Positions 1 to 4,958 of a DNA stretch of 7,871 nucleotides are shown here, piece by piece (within the stretch, counting starts at the first letter, position 1; each line of letters begins with the position of its first letter). Location of the stretch: assembly GCA_004297645.1 (NCBI GenBank), contig SCUG01000028.1:1-7871 (forward strand), read 5' to 3'. Origin of the DNA: Saprospiraceae bacterium. GTDB taxonomy: Bacteria; Bacteroidota; Bacteroidia; Chitinophagales; Saprospiraceae. The notes below the pieces were generated by a model. The model saw only the letters and a list, made by a program, of their open reading frames with translations, did no database searches and was not told where the DNA came from. The position numbers and the translations under genes are program-made.

Positions 1-3000
1 AGACGGTGAACGTCGTTCCCTCGCCCAACTGGCTTTCCACGGAAATACTACCGCCCAGCAACTTCACCAATTCCTGCGTCAGGGTCAGGCCGATGCCGGT
101 GCCAGCCCCTGCCCGGCCCTCTCCGAAAAACATAGCCTCCCCCCGGCCCCCTCCGAAGGAGGGGGTGACGTGCGGCTCCCCCCGGCCCCCTCCGAAGGAG
201 GGGGTGACGTGCGGCTCGACGTGTGGCTCCCCCTCCTTCGGAGGGGGCTGGGGGGAGGCTTGGTAAAAGCGCTCGAAGATATGGGGTAAATCTTCCGGTG
301 CGATACCGAGGCCATTATCGCTGACAGTGAGGGTTAGATTTGACAACTTTTCAAAAGTTGTCAAATCTGCCCGCAAGGTCACCGCCCTGCCCTCCGGGGT
401 AAATTTGATGGCGTTCGACAGCAGGTTCGACACGATTTGCATGAGCTTTTCCGCATCATAGTCCATCACGATTTCAGGCAAGGCCGGCTCCATGTCGAGG
501 CGGATATTTTTCGCAGCGGCCAACGAGTGGAACGACTCCACGAGGTATTTCAGGTAGCCCACCACGTCGCCTTGAACGAGGTGCAGCGGCATGCTCCCCG
601 ATTCGAGCTTGCTCAGGTCGAGCATCTGGTTGACGAGGTTGAGCAGGTTTTGGCCGTTGCGCTTTATCATGTCCAAGCTGGAAATTAGAAATTGAGAAAT
701 TGGAAATTGAGAAATTGAAGCACCGCCCAATTTCCCAATTTCCAATTTCCCAATTTCCGATTTCACCTCCTCCGCCATGCCGAGAATCACCGTCAGCGGG
801 GTGCGGAATTCGTGGGTGATGTTGGTGTAGAGGTTGGTTTTGAAGGCGTCGAGTTCCTGGAGGCGGAGGGTTTCGGCGTGTTCAAGTTTTCGGCCGAGTT
901 GGAAGCGGTAGAAAAAGTACGAGCCGCTCAAAATAAAGGCCGCATAAATCAAGTAAGCCCACCAGGTGGCCCACCAGGGAGGGGTGATGGTCAATTCGAC
1001 AGTCAATCCTTCTTCATTCCAGGCTCCATCGCTATTGCTGGCAATGACCCGAAAAACGTAGTCGCCAGGGTTCAGGTTGGTGTAAGTTGCCGTCCTTTCC
1101 GGTCCAGCATCTGTCCACTCTTCGTTAAAACCTACCAGCTTGTATTTGTAATGGACATTTTTCAAGCCGTTGAAACTCAGCGCTGCAAATTGAAAGGAGA
1201 ATATATTGTCACGATGGGACAGCGTGATATGCCGGATTAATTCGGGGGATTTTCCGAAGTGCCGGGTCCGGTTCAGCACCTTGAAGTTGCTCAGGACTAT
1301 CCTTGGCGGTGTCTTGTCAAAATAGATGGAGTCAGGATGAAACGCCATGAAGCCCGACGACCCTCCGAAAAACAACCGCCCATCAAGACCTTTTGAACAG
1401 GAGCCGGAATAAAACCCTTCCATTTCAGCCCGGACATCGAAGGAAATAATGGAGTCATTTGACGGCATGTATTTGGACAACCACCCGTCGAAAGCAACCC
1501 AAACATTGTCTTTTTCATCGCTGAGGACCGACACGACGCTGGTGGTGGGCAACCCGTCGTTCGAGGTCAAGGTGCGGCACTTTCCGGTTTCAACATCGTA
1601 ATTGACCAGCCCTGTTGGCGTCGCCATCCATACGCCAGATTTCTTAGTCAAAGCAAAATTTCGGACACTAATGATAGCTGGCCTGTGAGGGCCTTCTTTA
1701 GAGAAAATCAAGGGCTTGAACCGCATTGTAGCCCGGTCGAATAAAGCAAGTATACCTGTGGAGAATTCCCCCGCATTGACCAATATATTCCCGTCGGGCA
1801 ACTGCAGCATGTTGTATATGAACGGGGTGACAGATGGAATGTCTTTTTTTGGATAAAACCATTGGCGGCGATTCGTGTGTCTGTTCAATTTACAAAGTCC
1901 CATAGCATTGCCTACCCACAAAATGCCGGGGTCGTAGACATCCTCGAACAAAACCGTGTTGAGTTGCGTGTTTATCGTGTCGCCCGAATCCATCCTTTGC
2001 CATGTCCATTTTGATTCATCAAAGGCATACAGGCCATTTCCTGTATGTATTGCCCAAACCATGTTGTCGGAGCCTGAATAATAAAAACTTAAAGCCTGGA
2101 CTTTGGGCACACGGCCGGGAAATAATGTTTGCGGCTTTAATCCCAATTCAGGTGCATAAAACAATTTGCTGTTTAAAGTCGTCGTCCATATACGTCCCTT
2201 TTTGTCCTGGTGGACCCGGTATATGTTGTTTTCATTAGCTTCCATGCCAGGCCTGACCTGGTACACCGGGAATTTGACCGATGAAAGGTTTATTTTTTGA
2301 CAACCGAGCGTCGTGCCTATCCACAGGTTGTCTGCCCTGTCCTGCATCAAAGAATACAACTGGTTGTTTGCAAGGCCGTTTGCCATGTAAGGCGAGTGCT
2401 GGAAATGCCGGGTTTGATGATTTTTATGGTCAATAAATGCCAGCCCTTTGAACTGGAACGCCAGCCAAATGTATTGATTCCGGTCAATCAAAATGTCATA
2501 CACGCCTTGGTTGGCTAAGGAATCCGGCAGCGGTACGGGCAATAACCGCTTTTCGTCCGGGTCCCATATTATCGTCCTTACAGTGGTAGCAAGCCAAAGG
2601 CAGCCTTTTTTATCTTCCTCAATGTCACGAATATATTGTACCCTGGTTGAATAGCCCAAGTCTTTAATATCCAAGAAGCCAGCCTTGAGGCTATTTTTGT
2701 CAGTATCCAGTTTTTGCAGGCCATGATCCCCGCCTACCCATACCCGACCTTTGGAGTCCTGTTTGATGCACCGGATATTGATATTTTCCGCCACTCCTTC
2801 CGGGCTTGCCACTGGCAGGAGTGAACAATCCTGCTGATTGAACCTAAAAAGTCCATTAGCCGTGCCGGCCCAAATCGTATGGTCTTTATCTTCAAATACC
2901 ACCTGGACAGCATTGCCCGAAGGGCCAATTTGACTTGCAGACAAAAGCAGTTCAAAATCGTCGGTCTCCCGGTGGTACAGGCTCAGTTCTCCTTCTGTCA

Positions 3001-3430
3001 CGACCCAAATGTTCCCTTTGCTGTCTTCCAATAGCTGATGGACAATGGATGATGCAAGGGAGGAATTATCTCCAAGGACATGGCGGTACTCCTTGAAATC
3101 ATACCCGTCGAACTTGACCAAACCATCTATGGTCCCCATCCAGATAAAACCAAAGCTGTCTTCCAGGATGTCCAGGATTTGCTCATTGGGCAGGCCATTT
3201 TCAACGCTGTATGTTTCAAAACGGAGGGTTCGTTCCTGGCCCATGGTGGGGAAGGGGGAGAAGAACAATGAGAAGAAAATAAAAAAAATGGCGCGGGAAA
3301 ATTGGTTGGTCGAGGAAATTCGGGGCTTGCAAAATTTATCAAAAAAGGCATGACCAATGGACTTGCACGGGGCAGCATGCAACAGCCGGGAAAAACCCGG
3401 GCACTTGATGAGGAGGGTCTTGGTAAGCAT
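1..3430 (-). CDS. Two-component sensor histidine kinase with Reg_prop beta-propeller sensor (HTCS-like), C-terminus beyond left edge
   Basis: The frame is open from ATG at 3430 to the window edge (1143 codons, no stop). About 13 blade motifs of the type (I/L/V)W-x-G-T-x-x-G-L recur roughly every 45 residues between residues ~96 and 650 (for example IWMGTIDGL at 96, LWIGTTLG at 369, LWVGNAMGL at 484). A Y_Y_Y domain follows (~745-820), then one membrane helix (~824-842), the HisKA box HEFRTPLT with phospho-accepting His873, the N-box around NLLSNAIKFTP (1002-1012), G1 box DNGLGI (1038-1043), F box IFERFYQ (1051-1057) and G2 box GTGIGL (1110-1115). It should sense a ligand in the periplasm and autophosphorylate in the cytoplasm. 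Receiver and AraC-type domains, usual in hybrid regulators of polysaccharide loci, would lie past the edge and cannot be seen. A hydrophobic signal-like stretch sits unusually late (~46-62), so the true start may be downstream of 3430, possibly a non-ATG codon. Three palindromic insertions interrupt the kinase part and are annotated separately. Confidence 0.95.
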   Translation of the reverse strand, partial: MLTKTLLIKCPGFSRLLHAAPCKSIGHAFFDKFCKPRISSTNQFSRAIFFIFFSLFFSPFPTMGQERTLRFETYSVENGLPNEQILDILEDSFGFIWMGTIDGLVKFDGYDFKEYRHVLGDNSSLASSIVHQLLEDSKGNIWVVTEGELSLYHRETDDFELLLSASQIGPSGNAVQVVFEDKDHTIWAGTANGLFRFNQQDCSLLPVASPEGVAENINIRCIKQDSKGRVWVGGDHGLQKLDTDKNSLKAGFLDIKDLGYSTRVQYIRDIEEDKKGCLWLATTVRTIIWDPDEKRLLPVPLPDSLANQGVYDILIDRNQYIWLAFQFKGLAFIDHKNHQTRHFQHSPYMANGLANNQLYSLMQDRADNLWIGTTLGCQKINLSSVKFPVYQVRPGMEANENNIYRVHQDKKGRIWTTTLNSKLFYAPELGLKPQTLFPGRVPKVQALSFYYSGSDNMVWAIHTGNGLYAFDESKWTWQRMDSGDTINTQLNTVLFEDVYDPGILWVGNAMGLCKLNRHTNRRQWFYPKKDIPSVTPFIYNMLQLPDGNILVNAGEFSTGILALFDRATMRFKPLIFSKEGPHRPAIISVRNFALTKKSGVWMATPTGLVNYDVETGKCRTLTSNDGLPTTSVVSVLSDEKDNVWVAFDGWLSKYMPSNDSIISFDVRAEMEGFYSGSCSKGLDGRLFFGGSSGFMAFHPDSIYFDKTPPRIVLSNFKVLNRTRHFGKSPELIRHITLSHRDNIFSFQFAALSFNGLKNVHYKYKLVGFNEEWTDAGPERTATYTNLNPGDYVFRVIASNSDGAWNEEGLTVELTITPPWWATWWAYLIYAAFILSGSYFFYRFQLGRKLEHAETLRLQELDAFKTNLYTNITHEFRTPLTVILGMAEEVKSEIGKLEIGKLGGASISQFPISQFLISSLDMIKRNGQNLLNLVNQMLDLSKLESGSMPLHLVQGDVVGYLKYLVESFHSLAAAKNIRLDMEPALPEIVMDYDAEKLMQIVSNLLSNAIKFTPEGRAVTLRADLTTFEKLSNLTLTVSDNGLGIAPEDLPHIFERFYQASPQPPPKEGEPHVEPHVTPSFGGGRGEPHVTPSFGGGRGEAMFFGEGRAGAGTGIGLTLTQELVKLLGGSISVESQLGEGTTFTV
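134..260. repeat. GC-rich inverted repeat inserted in the ATP-lid region of the kinase
   Basis: Arms 134-165 and 229-260 are 32 bp long and complementary except at one position (145 against 249). Each arm contains its own small hairpin, CCCCCTCC-GAA-GGAGGGGG. The element is read in frame as about 42 residues (~1058-1099) between the F box and G2 box of the HATPase domain. Related kinases normally have only some 10-15 residues there. The peptide is low complexity, rich in Pro, Gly and Glu. Repeats of this general composition are, as far as I recall, widespread between genes in Bacteroidota; copy number in this genome cannot be judged here. Confidence 0.9.
137..217. repeat. Tandem direct repeat, period 39 bp (13-residue unit)
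   Basis: Positions 137-178 are identical to 176-217, giving slightly more than two copies of a 39-bp unit. Because 39 is a multiple of three, the kinase frame reads the unit as GEPHVTPSFGGGR twice. It is a local duplication of the left part of the larger inverted repeat, which shows that the insertion has continued to change after arrival. Confidence 0.9.
336..368. repeat. Perfect 33-bp palindrome inside the HATPase coding region
   Basis: Arms AGATTTGACAACTTTT (336-351) and its exact complement (353-368) flank a single central base. On the kinase strand the element is read as residues ~1021-1032 (ADLTTFEKLSNL), just before the beta strand leading to the G1 box DNGLGI. That position is normally a short hairpin turn. 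It is unrelated in sequence to the two other palindromes of this gene. Confidence 0.9.
680..764. repeat. AT-rich inverted repeat inserted between the HisKA helices
   Basis: Arms 680-717 and 728-764 are complementary over 37 positions with four mismatches, around a 10-base loop. Each arm is built from short direct repeats of the type AATTTCC/AATTTCTC. The kinase frame crosses it without a stop as residues ~890-917, with repeats such as EIGKLEIGKL and SISQFPISQF. It lies between helix 1 (HEFRTPLTVILGMAEEV) and helix 2 (MIKRNGQNLLNLVNQMLDLSKLE) of the dimerisation domain, at the turn where family members vary in length. Confidence 0.9.
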
Positions 3431-3496
3431 GTTTCAACGCATTGGTTTTCTCAAGTAGTCAATGTGCCGATTTGCCCCTATTTGTACAGGTGATGG

Positions 3497-3504
3497 TAAA
3501 GTTA
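3497..3504 (-). promoter_or_regulatory. Weak candidate -7 box for the sensor kinase
   Basis: The minus strand reads TAACTTTA, one base from the Bacteroidota -7 consensus TAnnTTTG, about 67 bases before the ATG at 3430 and just downstream of a terminator hairpin. I see no convincing -33 element, so this is only a suggestion. Confidence 0.2.
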
Positions 3505-3523
3505 ATTTTTTTCGGGAATGGAT

Positions 3524-3558
3524 AAGAAAAAAAAGCACAGGCGGGGGCGCCCGTGCTT
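3524..3558 (-). terminator. Rho-independent terminator, minus strand
   Basis: The arms AAGCAC (3533-3538) and GTGCTT (3553-3558) pair. After one mismatch the inner arms GGCG and CGCC continue the stem around a GGGG loop. On the minus strand the stem is followed directly by a run of eight or more T. It would end leftward transcripts arriving from the toxin-antitoxin pair and insulate the sensor kinase, whose start codon lies ~95 bases further on. There is no T run on the plus-strand side. Confidence 0.75.
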
Positions 3559-3588
3559 CTAAATGCGCTGAAAGATGATTTGATATTG

Positions 3589-3618
3589 TTTGTGATTTTG
3601 ATGAGGTGCTTATCTGGA
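3589..3618 (+). promoter_or_regulatory. Weak candidate promoter for the ilv leader
   Basis: TTTG at 3589-3592 is followed after 18 bases by TATCTGGA at 3611-3618, a poor match to the Bacteroidota -33/-7 pair (TTTG and TAnnTTTG, spacing about 19-21). It would start a transcript about 35-40 bases before the leader ATG. Placement is sensible but the -7 match is weak. Confidence 0.25.
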
Positions 3619-3657
3619 ACGGGGAAAAATACAAACCCAAAAAAGACCATTTACACC

Positions 3658-3717
3658 ATGCCTAACGTAACCAACATTAGCGCCATCGTCATTATCGTCG
3701 TCAATCCACCGGGCTGA
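3658..3717 (+). CDS. Branched-chain amino-acid leader peptide (ilv-type attenuator)
   Basis: A 19-codon reading frame encodes MPNVTNISAIVIIVVNPPG and ends in TGA. It contains four Ile and four Val codons, with six in a row (IVIIVV, 3685-3702). This resembles known ilv leader peptides such as that of enterobacterial ilvGMEDA, which also ends in an Ile/Val run and Pro-Pro. An intrinsic terminator begins only 20 bases after the stop. The known logic is that a shortage of charged Ile- or Val-tRNA stalls the ribosome on the run and prevents terminator formation, switching on the downstream biosynthetic genes. The gene expected downstream is ilvD or a neighbour. Here only a broken ilvD start lies on this strand, at 4626, after an inserted 0.8 kb. 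The peptide itself is too short for homology to prove identity; codon content, terminator and the ilvD remnant together make the case. Confidence 0.75.
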   Translation: MPNVTNISAIVIIVVNPPG

Positions 3718-3725
3718 GAAAAGAA

Positions 3726-3742
3726 GTTTTTCGCAGAAAAAC
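3726..3742 (+). promoter_or_regulatory. Candidate antiterminator hairpin of the ilv attenuator
   Basis: GTTTTTC (3726-3732), loop GCA and GAAAAAC (3736-3742) form a perfect 7-bp hairpin that shares bases 3737-3742 with the foot of the terminator stem. A ribosome at the leader stop (3715-3717) would cover the left arm and favour termination. One stalled on the Ile/Val run would leave it free. The mutual exclusion is partial, so the role is inferred. Confidence 0.4.
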
Positions 3743-3787
3743 AAAACGCCTTTCTTGACGGCAAATGGGAAAGGCGCTTTTGTTTTT
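3737..3787 (+). terminator. Attenuator terminator, possibly working in both directions
   Basis: Left arm 3737-3754 and right arm 3769-3787 pair as ACGCCTTTC with GAAAGGCG(C) plus an extended A/T foot (AAAAACAAAA with TTTTGTTTTT). There is a one-base bulge at 3777 and a 14-base loop. On the plus strand the stem runs into TTTTGTTTTT; on the minus strand it ends in TTTTGTTTTT as well. It follows the Ile/Val leader peptide by 20 bases, as expected for transcription attenuation. Confidence 0.8.
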
Positions 3788-3810
3788 GGGTTGATGAAGT
3801 TGATAGAGGT

Positions 3811-4016
3811 TTAGAGCTTGTTTGCGTTTTGGGTTTCGAGGGAAAAAGCGTCAATTTTTTGATGAGACAACCTGTCCCGACTTTATGTCGGGAAGGCGGG
3901 AAAATGGGAGGTTAGCCAATCCCGATAACTATCGGGAACCTGACCATTTCCCCAACGAAGTATCATCAAAAAAAAGGCGTTTTTTCACCGGAAGCTAAAA
4001 CGCAAACAAGCTCTTA
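3811..4016. repeat. 206-bp nested inverted repeat (foldback or MITE-like element)
   Basis: The outer arms GAGCTTGTTTGCGTTTT (3814-3830) and its exact complement (3997-4013) enclose ~166 bases that fold further inward: GAAAAAGCG (3842-3850) with CGTTTTTTC (3978-3986), TTTTTTGATGA (3855-3865) with 3963-3973, and an imperfect pairing of ~3899-3913 with ~3938-3953. Two small hairpins lie inside: TCCCGAC/GTCGGGA (3875-3893, loop TTTAT) and TCCCGATA/TATCGGGA (3920-3937). The right arm includes part of the stop codon of the toxin remnant. No transposase, protein or clear target-site duplication is visible. It may be a non-autonomous foldback element, a structured RNA or a composite of repeats. Confidence 0.7.
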
Positions 4017-4326
4017 GCCTTTGAAGGTTTTAAGAACCTGTTTGAAATCACGTTTTGCATGAACGACGCGGGCTATAATTACATCGTGTCCCGTGAATTC
4101 ATAATAGACTTTGTACTTGGACCCGATAATCGCCGAAAGAGGCGAGCAGAGGTTCAGGGCGATGCTGCGTTGGAGACTTGGCGAGGGTTTGGATGGCATC
4201 GAAAATGCCACCGGCTACCTTCTGCGAAACTGATGCCGAGGCATGTTTTGTCAAGTATTGACGGATGTTCCGGAGGTCACGCCCGGCTTGAATGGTGAAG
4301 GCGATGTCGTAGTTTTCCTCAGTCAT
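4014..4326 (-). pseudogene. RelE/ParE-superfamily toxin, frameshifted
   Basis: The first frame starts at ATG 4326 (MTEENYDIAFTIQAGRDLRN) and continues through QYLTKHA, FDAIQTLAKSP and FGDYR before running into a stop at 4099. The C-terminal part, SKYKVYYEFTGHDVIIARVV followed by HAKRDFKQVLKTFKG, lies in the next frame and stops at 4014-4016. The joint falls at the GGG of 4122-4124; dropping one G gives one continuous protein of 103 residues, the normal size for this fold. The ribosome-dependent or gyrase-directed toxins of this superfamily have this helix-helix-sheet order and the ending VxHxxRD. The gene overlaps the antitoxin by 4 bases (ATGA), a usual arrangement. Loss of frame means the toxin as read is probably inactive. 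A single-base sequencing error, or a deletion of 3n+2 bases at this point, would look alike; programmed shifting is less likely because no heptamer or downstream pseudoknot is evident. Confidence 0.8.
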
Positions 4327-4580
4327 TGGAGTCCAAATTCGGCTTTGAGTTGCTCGAATGGGATTTTATTGCCAGCCTTGGCTTCACGGCTGCCTTCGAG
4401 GATGCTTTTCACGAGTTCATCCTCCGTGATGGGCGTTCCGTCGGGTTCATAACCTGCCACCTCTGCTGGCGCAGGAGCAATGATTTTCTTCAAAATAGTG
4501 TAAATGCTTTGAAGAATTTCCGGGTCTTCAGTTTCCTGAACCAAGTTGATGATGGAAAAGCGAAGTTCCTTAGAAGTCAT
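4323..4580 (-). CDS. Antitoxin of a type II toxin-antitoxin pair
   Basis: The gene encodes 85 residues. An N-terminal helical part (KELRFSIINLVQ, PEILQSIYTILKKI, residues ~4-33) is followed by GYEPDGTPITEDELVKSI (43-60) and an acidic-basic tail (EGSREAKAGNKIPFEQLKAE). The pattern xGTPITxxEL plus a tail with AGxxIPxEQL matches small Bacteroidota antitoxins that partner RelE/ParE toxins. The family tail is known to wrap the toxin, while the N-terminal part would dimerise or bind the operator. It is the first gene of the pair and its TGA overlaps the toxin ATG. The start at 4580 is supported by a promoter-like box ~20 bases upstream. Unlike the toxin, its frame is intact, which fits a pair where the toxin was lost and the harmless partner persists. 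I assign the function from arrangement and pattern, not from a certain family match. Confidence 0.75.
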   Translation of the reverse strand: MTSKELRFSIINLVQETEDPEILQSIYTILKKIIAPAPAEVAGYEPDGTPITEDELVKSILEGSREAKAGNKIPFEQLKAEFGLQ

Positions 4581-4600
4581 TTGTGCTAATGATTTTGATT

Positions 4601-4608
4601 CAAAAATA
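4601..4608 (-). promoter_or_regulatory. Candidate -7 box for the toxin-antitoxin operon
   Basis: The minus strand reads TATTTTTG, an exact match to the Bacteroidota -7 consensus TAnnTTTG, 20 bases before the antitoxin ATG. The -33 region is A/T-rich and lacks a clear TTG. Transcription from here would diverge from the ilvD remnant whose ATG is at 4626. Confidence 0.5.
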
Positions 4609-4625
4609 GCCTTTTTTAATAAAAA

Positions 4626-4811
4626 ATGAACTTGAACCTAAGAAAATACAGCCACCTCGTCTCCCAATCCGACACCCCATCCGGCCCCAAGCCATGCTCT
4701 ACGGCGCGGGTCTCACCGGGCAGGACATGCAGCAGCTCTTCGCCGGCATCGTGAGCAACTGGTACCAGGGAAACCAACCCCTGCAACCGCCACCTCCGGA
4801 AGGCTGTCGCC
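4626..4811 (+). pseudogene. ilvD: 5' remnant of dihydroxy-acid dehydratase gene, two frameshifts, truncated
   Basis: Reading from ATG 4626 gives MNLNLRKYSHLVSQSDTPSG; after a one-base shift in the C run at 4685-4688 the sequence continues QAMLYGAGLTGQDMQQLFAG and IVSNWYQGN. A second shift, explained by a tandem AACC duplication at 4772-4779, restores PCNRHL. This follows the IlvD N-terminus known from other bacteria (LNKYS...TQ...P..QAMLYG.GL...D......GIVS..Y.GNPCNMHL), including the Cys of GNPCN that is an iron-sulfur cluster ligand. After ~4796 similarity fades (KAVA, then TGA at 4812). Full-length IlvD has about 560 residues, so some 90 percent is missing. The A-rich start context is retained. 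The enzyme makes 2-keto acids in Ile and Val synthesis, which matches the Ile/Val attenuator at 3658-3787 on the same strand. This copy cannot encode an enzyme; a working copy must lie elsewhere or be absent. Confidence 0.8.
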
Positions 4812-4958
4812 TGAGGGGGAGCGCAGCCAGCCCCGGTGAAGGCCTCTGCATCTTTGCTGGCGAAGCGCAGGCTGGGGATTTCCACCTGGGCGGCGTGCCC
4901 GTGCTTCGTAAAGTGTGCTGAAAAAGTGCTTTGGCTTTTGGGTCTGTGGGCAGGCGGT
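4812..4958. other. Unassigned stretch between the ilvD remnant and the hydrolase
   Basis: These ~147 bases are GC-rich and follow the point where ilvD similarity ends. I recognise no protein on either strand, no strong terminator for the leftward hydrolase gene, and no repeat. It may hold further decayed ilvD or the scar of the deletion that removed the rest of the operon. Confidence 0.4.

Noticed and set aside
137..260. Possible CRISPR array because of GC-rich palindromic direct repeats
   Set aside because: There are only two copies in direct tandem with no unique spacers between them, and the stretch is read through in frame by the kinase.
812..1240. Plus-strand open frame of 142 codons
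   Set aside because: It lies opposite the Y_Y_Y, membrane helix and HisKA parts of the kinase, which are unambiguous; composition is that of a reverse-strand shadow.
3540..3660. Possible tRNA or small RNA gene near the GC-rich hairpin
   Set aside because: The sequence does not form a cloverleaf and lacks conserved tRNA bases; the hairpin with its T run is explained as a terminator.
3651..3854. Minus-strand 67-codon frame ending in MTMALMLVTLGMV
   Set aside because: It runs through the attenuator terminator and is antisense to the leader peptide; the hydrophobic end is the mirror of the Ile/Val codons.
4099..4140. Programmed ribosomal frameshift in the toxin gene
   Set aside because: No slippery heptamer or convincing stimulatory structure is seen at the joint; a simple one-base indel or sequencing error explains the data.
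4694..4921. Separate 75-residue plus-strand gene starting MLYGAGL
   Set aside because: Its first half is the internal IlvD segment and its second half follows a frameshift, so it is a fragment of the pseudogene rather than a gene of its own.
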